A stretch of DNA of 64,000 bases from positions 1 to 64,000 of the forward strand of contig JAFDVQ010000004.1 of NCBI GenBank assembly GCA_018268915.1, read 5' to 3'. The DNA is from Acidobacteriota bacterium (lineage in GTDB: Bacteria; Acidobacteriota; Terriglobia; Terriglobales; Acidobacteriaceae). Every line of letters starts with the position of its first letter. The stretch's first letter is position 1. This document shows, in pieces, positions 43,899-51,732 of this stretch. A model generated the notes under the pieces. That model made no database searches. It had not been told where the DNA came from and worked only from the letters and a program-made list of their open reading frames with translations. A program made the position numbers and the translations under genes.

Positions 43899-44630
43899 CT
43901 ATCGAACAGAACCGTCCAGCCCGTTGTAGTAAGCCTTCGCACCCGTCGCCATTTGCGGCTTTAAAACCTGCGCAGGGTGCGTCTTTAAGAACTCATGAAT
44001 CGGATCCTTCGGATTCTTCAGATCCACCAACTGCCTCGCTCCAGTCGGGCAGCTTTCACAGCAGGCCGTAGTCAGACCCTTGGTAATGCGGTGATAGCAG
44101 AGAGTACATTTGTCGACAGTCTTCTTCTCCGGATGGATGTAGCGGCATCCATACGGACAGGCCTGCACGCAGTAGGCGCATCCCAGGCAGTACTTCGGGT
44201 CCACCAGCACAACCCCATCTGGACTCACAAATGTCGCACCCACCGGGCACACCTGCGTACACGGCGAGTCTGAACAGTGATTACACATTTTGGGTACGAA
44301 GAAGTACTTTCCCGCGTCTTCGGCAGCGACGGGGAATCCCTCTTTGCCCCCGTCCGGCGAAATCACCTGCGGATTCGTCATATCCTCGTCTTCCACGTGA
44401 TAGCGCTCTACCCAGGTTCTGAAGTACCCATCAGGCACGTCATTCTCCGTGGCGCACGCTTTAACGCAATTGCCGCAACCGATGCACTTGGGATCATCGA
44501 TCAGCATGCCCCACCAGTGCTCGCTCATCTTGTAGTTCTCTGCCTGCTCCGGTGTTCCCGCCAGCACGGCCTTCCACGCAATCGCCGCAGCCGGAGCCAG
44601 AACCAGAAAGTGCCTTCGCGACAAATTCAC
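43899..44630 (-). CDS. TAT-exported four-cluster ferredoxin subunit (HybA/NrfC type)
   Basis: 243 residues: twin-arginine signal (NLSRRHFLVLAPAAAIAW), then four [4Fe-4S] motifs: CIGCGNCVKAC (49-59), CNHCSDSPCTQVC, CLGCAYCVQAC and CTLCYH with CCESC. Extracytoplasmic electron wire between the cytochrome and the NrfD subunit. I take GTG 44630 as start: GGAGG lies six bases before it and it overlaps the cytochrome stop as GTGA; the frame is open 44 codons further upstream over the cytochrome gene, which would bury the TAT signal. Confidence 0.92.
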   Translation of the reverse strand: MNLSRRHFLVLAPAAAIAWKAVLAGTPEQAENYKMSEHWWGMLIDDPKCIGCGNCVKACATENDVPDGYFRTWVERYHVEDEDMTNPQVISPDGGKEGFPVAAEDAGKYFFVPKMCNHCSDSPCTQVCPVGATFVSPDGVVLVDPKYCLGCAYCVQACPYGCRYIHPEKKTVDKCTLCYHRITKGLTTACCESCPTGARQLVDLKNPKDPIHEFLKTHPAQVLKPQMATGAKAYYNGLDGSVR

Positions 44631-45103
44631 TTCGCACCTCCAGCATCCGCAATCGCGGGGTTGTGCGGCTGATGGCACGTCGCGCATGGCACTCCATTCG
44701 AGTGGTCTGCCGGATTCACCTGCGGGAAGCCCTTCGGCTTTGCTGCCGTAGCTGTATGGCAACGCGCGCAGAGAACGGCGCTATCCGGCTTCACTGGAGT
44801 TACCGCGGCAGGATCATCGGCGTGTTTCGCTAGAGCGCCGTGGCACGCTTCGCAGTTCACATGCGCGTGCTTGCCTTTACTCTTCGCATTCGCCTGATCC
44901 GTGTGGCACGTCTCGCATGCTTCGTGCCCGGCATACTTCACCGGTCGAGCCCCGATTTCTGCGATTGCAGCCCCGCGATAGTGCCCATACTGCCCGAAGC
45001 TTTTCGGAACAACGTAGCCTCGGATCAGAAGGAACACCACGAAAGCCAGGACGAACAGCCCCGCAAAGCGGAACAGATGTCCTGCATCCTTGAAAGCGTT
45101 CAT
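44627..45103 (-). CDS. Membrane-anchored tetraheme cytochrome c
   Basis: 158 residues: one N-terminal span (about 11-31), then four CXXCH sites at 63-67, 84-88, 112-116 and 140-144, with extra His residues as possible sixth ligands. Faces the periplasm. First gene of a three-gene unit with the ferredoxin and NrfD subunits. It is shorter than NrfB (five hemes) and lacks the NapC/NirT signature; whether it hands electrons to an outside acceptor or takes them from a donor is open. Confidence 0.9.
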   Translation of the reverse strand: MNAFKDAGHLFRFAGLFVLAFVVFLLIRGYVVPKSFGQYGHYRGAAIAEIGARPVKYAGHEACETCHTDQANAKSKGKHAHVNCEACHGALAKHADDPAAVTPVKPDSAVLCARCHTATAAKPKGFPQVNPADHSNGVPCATCHQPHNPAIADAGGAK

Positions 45104-45198
45104 CTGAGCGCGGTCTCCTGATGCGGATCACGAGCAAAATCCTTGTGACCCAAATCATCTTTTCGCGCCAAGAGTGGGCGCTGGAAGAAAGACCTGTA

Positions 45199-45214
45199 TG
45201 TGAGACAAATCACG
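45199..45214. promoter_or_regulatory. CRP/FNR-type site upstream of the cytochrome module
   Basis: TGTGA-GACAAA-TCACG matches nine of ten bases of the CRP-type half-site pair TGTGA-N6-TCACA. It lies about 95 bases before the cytochrome start. Directly beside it GACGGC (45214-45219) and GCCGTC (45228-45233) can form a hairpin that may end the upstream gene's transcript. Confidence 0.4.
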
Positions 45215-45285
45215 ACGGCATGTGACAGCCGTCTCAACCGGGGCGGGCGGGTCTTAACCAGATACCGGGTTGGTCCATGACCAGG

Positions 45286-46077
45286 TTATTTGCCTTGGAA
45301 CTTTGGCGCGCGCTTCTCGAAGAATGCCCGGATACCTTCCTGGTAGTCCTCGCTGTCGTAGACCATGCGGCGCATTGCCTGTACGCGTTCGAACGTCTCG
45401 GGGCGGAGATTGTGCGCAGCCGAGAGGAGGCGCAGCTCCTCTTTGAGAAGACTGATCACCAGCGGTGAGTTTTTCGCGATCTGCTCGGCTATCGACCTTG
45501 TGAGCGATTCAAGCTGGTTGCGCGGGACAGCGTGGCTGACAATGCCTTGTTGAATCAGCCGCCGAACGCTGATTGGCTGTGCGGTGAACAGCATCTCCTT
45601 GCAGAGCGGCATGCCTCCAGCGTTGAGGAAGTTCTGCACGCCTGAGATGTTGTAGGGCATTCCCAGCTTTGCCGGAGTTACCGCGAAGGTGCTGTCATCT
45701 CCAGCGACGATTATGTCGCAGCTCATGACCAGTTCGCATGCGCCTCCCCAGACGCTGCCCTCGACCATCGCAATCACTGGAGCAGGGAAGAGCTCGATCA
45801 TGCGGATCACGCGCCGCACGGGATCGTCGTAGGTCAATGGATCGCGCCCGTTTGTCGGCAGCTCACGTACGTCATGTCCCGCGGAAAAAACCTTCACGCC
45901 CTCCTGAGCTCGCAGTACGACCGCGCGTACTTGAGCGAGAAGCATCTCTTCCAGCGCTGCGCACAGCTCATCGATCAGCGCCGTGCTCAAGGCGTTATGT
46001 TTCGAAGGATTGTTCAGCGTGATGTCACCGATCTTGTCGGCGATCTTCGATTCGATTAGCGCGTAGCCCGTTTCCAC
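45286..46077 (-). CDS. scpB: Methylmalonyl-CoA decarboxylase (crotonase family)
   Basis: Decarboxylates methylmalonyl-CoA to propionyl-CoA. The 263-residue crotonase-fold protein follows Escherichia coli ScpB closely in blocks I remember: KVFSAGHDVRELP, GRDPLTYDDP, MVEGSVWGGACE (oxyanion glycine region), and VYDSEDYQEG near the C-terminus. The Glu pair used by enoyl-CoA hydratases is absent, as in ScpB. No methylmalonyl-CoA mutase or CoA transferase gene is nearby, so its pathway here is unclear. Confidence 0.88.
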   Translation of the reverse strand: METGYALIESKIADKIGDITLNNPSKHNALSTALIDELCAALEEMLLAQVRAVVLRAQEGVKVFSAGHDVRELPTNGRDPLTYDDPVRRVIRMIELFPAPVIAMVEGSVWGGACELVMSCDIIVAGDDSTFAVTPAKLGMPYNISGVQNFLNAGGMPLCKEMLFTAQPISVRRLIQQGIVSHAVPRNQLESLTRSIAEQIAKNSPLVISLLKEELRLLSAAHNLRPETFERVQAMRRMVYDSEDYQEGIRAFFEKRAPKFQGK

Positions 46078-46228
46078 AGCTCACCATCCGGCTGAATGAT
46101 TCCAGCCGTCGCCGAGTGTATCGCCAAACAATGTGAGCTGCTGTGACGCGCTCCCGCCTCTCGCGCAGAGTCGATTACTTTCGGGATGAAGGTTCAAACC
46201 AGGAACTGACAGCCGAAATCGCGAGGAT

Positions 46229-46723
46229 CTATTCGCCTACGACAGCTGGAGCCTGGTTCAACGAGAACATGCCGCCGAAAACCTGCTTCAGCTCGCCGAT
46301 GTTCATGGCTCCCTTGTGGCCGGGGGAGCATTGGAACTGGCTCACAGTGGCGTCTTCTTCGAATTGCAGTACATCGCCATAAAAGAATACGCTGCCGTTG
46401 TTCTGGGTTGTGCCGGTGATGACGAGCTTGCGTCCTGGAACCAGGCGGCGGACTACAGGGCTTTCCACGGCATTGAGGCGGCAGCTCGGAGCTTTCTTGT
46501 CGATCTGATCCCAGGTTGTGACCGCGCCGTTCTGGAGATAAATCGTGCCCTGGTTTGCTGGAAGGAGGATGTCCGCATTGACTGACACGGTCGAGCCAGC
46601 ACCGATTGTCGCAATTGGAGCGGAGTCCGGCAGATCAGCGCTCTGGGCGTTTCCGAGAGAAGAAGCAACGGCAAATCCAACAAATGCAATCGCGACAGCA
46701 ACATGGCGGAAAAAGCGCATCAC
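46229..46723 (-). CDS. Exported protein of unknown function
   Basis: 164 residues with a signal peptide (MRFFRHVAVAIAFVGFAVASSLGNAQS). The mature part is mostly beta-strand-like (STVSVNADILLPANQGTIYL, GRKLVITGTTQNNGSVFF) with two cysteines (SCRLN, QFQCSPG) that may form a disulfide. AAGGAG is seven bases before GTG 46723 and ten before ATG 46720, so either may be used. Not recognised. Confidence 0.65.
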   Translation of the reverse strand: MMRFFRHVAVAIAFVGFAVASSLGNAQSADLPDSAPIATIGAGSTVSVNADILLPANQGTIYLQNGAVTTWDQIDKKAPSCRLNAVESPVVRRLVPGRKLVITGTTQNNGSVFFYGDVLQFEEDATVSQFQCSPGHKGAMNIGELKQVFGGMFSLNQAPAVVGE

Positions 46724-46952
46724 CAGATGACTCCTTTTAAGTGCAATCCTAGGATCGATTTGGCCTGAATTCTAGCATTTCCAATCCCCCATAAGAACAA
46801 AATTCCGGCCCATTCGGACCATCTGAGGTTACCAACTGGTCGAGTGGCCGGTGAGGCTTTCAGCTGTGCTCCGATTGGCATTCCTGTGACGACTAGTCCA
46901 GTTTTCGAAATCACGCCCTCATTTGCTACCTTTCTGGCGGAGGAATTCCCCA

Positions 46953-47243
46953 ATGTCAAACGCAAGTAAATGGATTGCCGGCAGCGCTCTGGGCGCGGCA
47001 CTTGCTATCACCGGGATTACGATTGCGCAGAGGCCACCTGAGCGAGACATCAACCCTCGCAACCATCCAATCCTCGCGGACGCACAGAGGCTTGTTGACC
47101 AGGCTTACAACCGGGTTTCCGAAGCGCAACGCGCAAACGACTGGGATATGAGAGGGCACGCCGCGAAGGCGAAATCGCTGCTCGAGCAAGCCAGCCGAGA
47201 GCTGAAGGCTGCTGCTATGGCCGACAATCGCCACGGCCGCTGA
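46953..47243 (+). CDS. Small exported helical protein of unknown function
   Basis: 96 residues: signal-anchor stretch (WIAGSALGAALAITGITIA), then a single charged helical domain with repeated Ala, Glu and Arg (LVDQAYNRVSEAQRAN, AKAKSLLEQASRELKAAA), suggesting a coiled coil. A strong GGAGGA lies ten bases before the ATG. No family recognised; no link to the dipeptidase 89 bases downstream is evident. Confidence 0.68.
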   Translation: MSNASKWIAGSALGAALAITGITIAQRPPERDINPRNHPILADAQRLVDQAYNRVSEAQRANDWDMRGHAAKAKSLLEQASRELKAAAMADNRHGR

Positions 47244-47331
47244 TACGTCCGACATCACAGGCATGGGCACGGCCATCAGCGGACCGGTGGGCGTGCTCAA
47301 GGCTCTCGTCCTGTAAACTTTCCCCAAGCCT

Positions 47332-48651
47332 ATGCGGACTCGTGAGTTGCTCGCCTTCCTGCTGGTCGCTGTATCAGCTTCCCTGTATTCACAATCTCCC
47401 GCCGGACACACCCCGAAAATGACGAACAAGCTTACCCCAGAACAGGTACATCGCTCTGCTCTCGTGATCGATACGCATGCCGATACACCGCAGCGCGTTG
47501 CTGACGACAACTTCGACTTTGCCGATCCCCTGAACGGCGGTGACTGGAACTTCGAGTCGGCTCAGAAGGGAAATCTGGGCGCGGAGTTCTTTTCCATCTG
47601 GGTTGATCCCGAGGCAAACAAAGGGCACTATGCTCGCCGCACTCTCGTCCTGATTGATGCCGTGAAGCAGCAAGTCGCGAGGCACCCGGACAAGATGATG
47701 TTTGTGGCAACGCCCGCGGGGATCGAACTGGCTCATCGCGAACACAAGATTGCCGCGCTGATGGGAATCGAGGGCGGCCACTCGATTGAGGATTCGATTC
47801 CACTGCTGCGCCAGTTTTATGCACTTGGCGTTCGCTACATGACGCTGACCTGGTCGAATTCGAACGGCTGGGCGGATTCGTCAGGCGATATCAACAACAC
47901 CGACATTCCACACACCAAGGAGGGCCTGAGCGAGCTCGGAAAAGATGTTGTGTACGAGATGAACCGGCTGGGGATGATGGTTGATGTGTCGCATGTCTCC
48001 GATCGCACTTTCTACCGCACGCTTGTGATCTCCCGTGCTCCGGTGATTGCGTCACACTCCGCCGCGCGAGCACTCTGCGATGTTCCGCGCAATATGACCG
48101 ACGACATGCTTCGCGCAATCGCTAATTCAGGGGGGCCAGGATCGAAGGGCGGAGTTGTGCAGGTGAACTTCTATTCCGGCTTCATCTCGCAGCAATATCG
48201 CGACGCACAGAAGGCCATGCAGCCAGAAGTCGACAAGGCAGTTCAGGCACTCAAGGACAAGTACAAGGCTGATGGGAAGGAAGCCCCCTCGAAGGAGATC
48301 GAGAAACTGCAGCGTCAGTATGCGGATCGGATCCCGAAGCCGCAGCTCTCGGTGCTTGTCGACCACATTGATCACATTGCGAAGGTTGCAGGCGTGGATC
48401 ATGTTGGCCTTGGATCGGATTTTGACGGGGTGGGTGGCCAGCTCCCTGAAGGTCTGGAAACGCCGGCAGGTCTTCCGAAGATCACAGAAGCCCTGATGCA
48501 GCGAGGCTATTCCGCTGAAGACTGCCGCAAGATTCTTGGCGGCAACTTGCTGCGAGTCTTCCGCGAGGTGGAGCAGGTGAGCAAGCAGCTTCAGGCTGAG
48601 GACCGGCCGCGCATTACGGACAGGCAGCCTTACGACAAGCCGCAGAAGTAG
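47332..48651 (+). CDS. Exported membrane dipeptidase, peptidase family M19
   Basis: Renal-dipeptidase-type zinc enzyme that splits dipeptides, including D-amino-acid ones. 439 residues: signal peptide (LLAFLLVAVSASLYS), then metal ligands in DTHAD (about 47-51), the bridging Glu in IEGGHSIE, histidines in VSHVSD and SHSAAR, and GSDFDGVGG for the Asp. A charged segment of about 40 residues (DKAVQALKDKYKADGKEAPS) is inserted before GSDFDG, as in many bacterial relatives. It is followed 11 bases later by an unrelated gene. Confidence 0.93.
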   Translation: MRTRELLAFLLVAVSASLYSQSPAGHTPKMTNKLTPEQVHRSALVIDTHADTPQRVADDNFDFADPLNGGDWNFESAQKGNLGAEFFSIWVDPEANKGHYARRTLVLIDAVKQQVARHPDKMMFVATPAGIELAHREHKIAALMGIEGGHSIEDSIPLLRQFYALGVRYMTLTWSNSNGWADSSGDINNTDIPHTKEGLSELGKDVVYEMNRLGMMVDVSHVSDRTFYRTLVISRAPVIASHSAARALCDVPRNMTDDMLRAIANSGGPGSKGGVVQVNFYSGFISQQYRDAQKAMQPEVDKAVQALKDKYKADGKEAPSKEIEKLQRQYADRIPKPQLSVLVDHIDHIAKVAGVDHVGLGSDFDGVGGQLPEGLETPAGLPKITEALMQRGYSAEDCRKILGGNLLRVFREVEQVSKQLQAEDRPRITDRQPYDKPQK

Positions 48652-48662
48652 GAGGCAGATCC

Positions 48663-49121
48663 GTGGCTCTGTGTGGTGACTGTTTTGAAGATTTCGTTCA
48701 TCCGCTGTGGCATGAACTCGAAGCCAAAAATGATGAATTCTGGCGTCGATTCGGACGTCACGAACGTTGGGATTGGGATGACGAATCCGCGACTTTAACT
48801 TTCACAGATCCATCGCTGCCTACTGTTCGAATCAATGTGTCAATCGTTGGCACTGTGCAGGGAACTTCCTGGCAGTGGAGTTGGGCAAACAGGAACATCA
48901 CGGCGAGCAGCAAACTCGGGATGGAGAAGGTTCGGGAATACGGAGAAGCTAACAGCCTCGAGAAGCTGACTAGCGGATTCCTGGAGGCTGACGAATACAC
49001 CGGCTGGGAGATGACAGCTGTTGCCGCGCACATTCTCAATGCACCGGGTGCTTATAGCTTTCCTACAGAACACGGGCGCGGCTGGCTGCTATATCAACAG
49101 TTTCAGCAACTCTCCGTTTGA
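48663..49121 (+). CDS. DUF6882-like protein
   Basis: 152 residues, no signal peptide, no membrane span. Rich in aromatic residues with TSWQWSWANRNI, the pattern I associate with the DUF6882 family, and a C-terminal GWLLYQQF. Starts at GTG 48663 with AGGAGG seven bases upstream, 11 bases after the dipeptidase gene, so the two may be co-transcribed. Function unknown. Confidence 0.72.
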   Translation: MALCGDCFEDFVHPLWHELEAKNDEFWRRFGRHERWDWDDESATLTFTDPSLPTVRINVSIVGTVQGTSWQWSWANRNITASSKLGMEKVREYGEANSLEKLTSGFLEADEYTGWEMTAVAAHILNAPGAYSFPTEHGRGWLLYQQFQQLSV

Positions 49122-49136
49122 TCTTATGCCAAGCAC

Positions 49137-49421
49137 TCATCGTCCGACGATTCGGGTTATGAGTGCGCCGGCACAAAACCAGATTGCTGCGTTGACTGCA
49201 GTTTGAGCAATCATCAGCAGGAGCATTGTGGGTGTGCCGTCATTGACGCCGGGGAAGAACTGCGCCATGACCAGATGCGCGGGACATGCTACATCGATTA
49301 CCCACCCCCAGCGCGTCTCCAACTCTGAGTAGTTGCCCATAGAGCCGCTGACTATCAGCGCGGCACTGGCCAGAAAGCCGAAGAGGGCAAGAACAATCGC
49401 GAGACGCCATCGGTCGAGCAT
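49137..49421 (-). CDS. Small membrane protein of unknown function
   Basis: 94 residues with two clear membrane spans (about 8-27 and 66-88) and a GWVIDVACPAHLVMAQFFPG loop between them. ATG 49421 has GGAG four bases upstream; the frame extends 24 codons further but without a ribosome-binding site. Lies convergent to the preceding gene with 15 bases between. Not recognised. Confidence 0.6.
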   Translation of the reverse strand: MLDRWRLAIVLALFGFLASAALIVSGSMGNYSELETRWGWVIDVACPAHLVMAQFFPGVNDGTPTMLLLMIAQTAVNAAIWFCAGALITRIVGR

Positions 49422-49530
49422 GTCACTCCGCGAACAAAAGGGGCTGAGGTGGTGGCTTGATGATAACGCTGGATCGATATTGAGCCCGAACAAATTCCTC
49501 TAAGGACGAGCGCGCCTGTATATTGCGAGC

Positions 49531-51243
49531 ATGAACAAACGTGCTGGTTTGGGATTCGCTCTCGCTCTTCTCATCTGCCCCGTTCTTCGCGGGCAGGCGT
49601 TCTCAGTGACGTTTCCGCAGGCTCTCAGTTCTCAGCCACTCGACGGTAGACTCTATCTGCTTCTTTCCACCGACCCGGGCGCGGAGCCTCGATTTCAGAT
49701 CGAGGCGTCAGTGCGAACCCAGCTCATGTTTGGCATGAATGTGGACGGTTGGACCGCAGGACAGACGAAGCTGGTGGATGCCTCAGCGAGTGGGTATCCC
49801 ATCCGCAGCCTGAAAGACGTCCCTCCCGGCGAATACACGGTGCAGGCTGTCCTGAACAAGTACGAGACGTTCCATCGCAGCGATGGCAAGACCGTGAAGC
49901 TGCATCCTGACATGGGCGAGGGCCAGCACTGGAACATCTCTCCGGGCAACCTCTACTCAAAGCCCAAGAAGATCACGATCGGATCCGGATCTGCTCCGAT
50001 CAGCGTAGACCTCAGCGATGTCATTCCGCCGATCAAGGCGCCGCAGGACACGAAGTACATCCGGCACATCCGCATTCAGAGCGATGTGCTGACCAAGTTC
50101 TGGGGAAGGCCGGTGTTCCTCGGCGCGGCCATTCTGGTTCCCGAGGGATTCGACGAACATCCGAAGGCACACTTTCCGCTGATCATCTTTCACGATCATT
50201 TCGTCGACGATTTCGATGGATTCAGGACGACGCCGCCCGACGCGAATCTCAAGCCGGACTACAGCGAGCGCTTCCACCTGTCCGGATACAACCGCATTCA
50301 GGAGGAGCAGGCCTACAAGTTCTATCAGCAATGGACGTCGTCGAATTTTCCGCGCGTGTTGATCGTGAAGATTCAACACGCCAACCCGTACTACGACGAT
50401 TCGTATGCTGTGAACTCCGCTAACGTAGGCCCCTATGGCGATGCCATTGAGAGCGAGTTGATCCCGGCGATCGAGAAGCAGTTCCGCGGCCTCGGCCAGG
50501 GATGGTCTCGCTTTGTGTACGGCGGCTCGACGGGCGGATGGGAGTCTCTCGCTGTTCAGGTCTTCTATCCCGATCACTACAACGGCGCTTTCGCCGCCTG
50601 CCCTGACCCCATCGATTTCCACGCTTTTACGAACATCAACATTTACGACGACAAGAACGCGTTCTTCGCGGAAGGCCCCCACAAGCGCGTGGCTCAGCCG
50701 GCTGAGCGTGACTACCTGGGCCACACGTTCGTCACGACTCAGGAGATCAATCAGTATGAACTCGCACTGGGTGATCACGGACGGAGCGGGGAGCAGTTCG
50801 ATATCTGGCAGGCGGTTTACTCTCCGGCTGGGGAAGACGGTTATCCGAAGCCGATCTTTGACAAGGAGACCGGCGTGATCGATCACAGTGTGGCAGAGTA
50901 TTGGCGGCAGCATTATGATCTCGAAGCCATTCTCGAACGCGACTGGGCGACGCTTGGCCCGAAGCTGGCGGGCAAGATCCATATCTACGTCGGCTCAGAC
51001 GACACGTATTTCCTGAACAACGCGGTCTATCGCATGGAAGACTTCCTCAATTCGACGAAGAATCCAGCGTATGGCGGAGAAGTGACCTACGGCCCGCGGG
51101 CGGAACATTGCTGGAATGGCGACCCGAACCTGCCAAATGCCTATTCACGCCTGCACTACAACACGCAGTACCTGCCCAAGATCCTGGAGCAGATCAAGAA
51201 GACAGCTCCGCAGGGAGCGGACCTTACAAGCTGGCGCTATTAG
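49531..51243 (+). CDS. Exported putative esterase (alpha/beta hydrolase)
   Basis: 570 residues with a signal peptide (FALALLICPVLRGQA). Residues ~25-150 are a beta-rich N-terminal domain (RLYLLLSTDPG, DVPPGEYTVQAVLNKYE) and ~170-540 an alpha/beta hydrolase of esterase D type: nucleophile in YGGSTGGWES (about 329-338), acidic VGSDDTYFL and a C-terminal AEHCWN His. Probably hydrolyses esters of extracellular glycans or small molecules. Single gene; ends in a bidirectional hairpin. Confidence 0.85.
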   Translation: MNKRAGLGFALALLICPVLRGQAFSVTFPQALSSQPLDGRLYLLLSTDPGAEPRFQIEASVRTQLMFGMNVDGWTAGQTKLVDASASGYPIRSLKDVPPGEYTVQAVLNKYETFHRSDGKTVKLHPDMGEGQHWNISPGNLYSKPKKITIGSGSAPISVDLSDVIPPIKAPQDTKYIRHIRIQSDVLTKFWGRPVFLGAAILVPEGFDEHPKAHFPLIIFHDHFVDDFDGFRTTPPDANLKPDYSERFHLSGYNRIQEEQAYKFYQQWTSSNFPRVLIVKIQHANPYYDDSYAVNSANVGPYGDAIESELIPAIEKQFRGLGQGWSRFVYGGSTGGWESLAVQVFYPDHYNGAFAACPDPIDFHAFTNINIYDDKNAFFAEGPHKRVAQPAERDYLGHTFVTTQEINQYELALGDHGRSGEQFDIWQAVYSPAGEDGYPKPIFDKETGVIDHSVAEYWRQHYDLEAILERDWATLGPKLAGKIHIYVGSDDTYFLNNAVYRMEDFLNSTKNPAYGGEVTYGPRAEHCWNGDPNLPNAYSRLHYNTQYLPKILEQIKKTAPQGADLTSWRY

Positions 51244-51248
51244 GAATG

Positions 51249-51278
51249 AGTTCTGAGTGGATCGATTCGCTCGGAACT
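51249..51278. terminator. Hairpin shared by convergent esterase and small secreted protein genes
   Basis: AGTTCTGAG pairs with CTCGGAACT (one T-G wobble) across 12 bases, starting five bases past the esterase stop and touching the other gene's stop. No T-run. Confidence 0.45.
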
Positions 51279-51534
51279 AACGGCCGGCGCGCGTGCTGGA
51301 GCCGTGCGACGTGGACGACTGCCGCTTCGCTTTCCCGGATTGCGGGTGAGCTTTGGGCGTGGCCGAATCGGGAGAAGGAGCCGGCTTTGTGGATGCTGGT
51401 GGCGTGGCTTTTTGGGTGCTTTCGGGGGTTAGAGCAGGGTCGCGATGCTGGGTGGCATGCGAGGGGACTGCGGCGGCAAGGAAGAGAACCAAGGCAACTA
51501 CGGCTGCAAAATAAAACACGATGCGCGCTTTCAT
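51277..51534 (-). CDS. Small secreted Pro/Ser/Thr/Ala-rich protein
   Basis: 85 residues: signal peptide (RIVFYFAAVVALVLFLAAA, cleavage near SHA/T), then a low-complexity tail of Pro, Ser, Thr, Ala and Lys (TPPASTKPAPSPDS, SGKAKRQSST) expected to be disordered. The signal peptide resembles that of the repeat protein encoded next upstream on the same strand. ATG 51534 has GGAG ten bases upstream. Function unknown. Confidence 0.6.
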   Translation of the reverse strand: MKARIVFYFAAVVALVLFLAAAVPSHATQHRDPALTPESTQKATPPASTKPAPSPDSATPKAHPQSGKAKRQSSTSHGSSTRAGR

Positions 51535-51682
51535 GAGCAAGAAGCTCCAACAGAAAGAGTGGCCCGCTGGCAGGTAATAGTAATTTCAATTCCTGCTCGG
51601 TCGTAACCAGTACATCGCTTCCAAGAGTTACTGTACATACAACATGGGCGAGTCACACTACCACTTAAGTGGGTGGCGTCTC

Positions 51683-51715
51683 AAAAAAGAAGCCGGCCCT
51701 GGTTGGGGCCGGCTT
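51683..51715 (-). terminator. Rho-independent terminator of the GMATG-repeat gene
   Basis: AAGCCGGCCC (51690-51699) pairs with GGGCCGGCTT (51706-51715); on the minus strand the stem is followed by six T (A-run 51683-51688). It lies 17 bases beyond the stop. Confidence 0.88.
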
Positions 51716-51732
51716 CGACTGAAAACGAAGAA

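Noticed and set aside
42702..45103. A cytochrome c nitrite reductase (Nrf) operon
   Set aside because: No NrfA-type pentaheme catalytic subunit is present and the cytochrome has four, not five, heme sites.
49957..50982. A 341-codon minus-strand frame inside the esterase gene
   Set aside because: Exact antisense of a recognised coding region, rich in Arg, Val and Leu with no motif.
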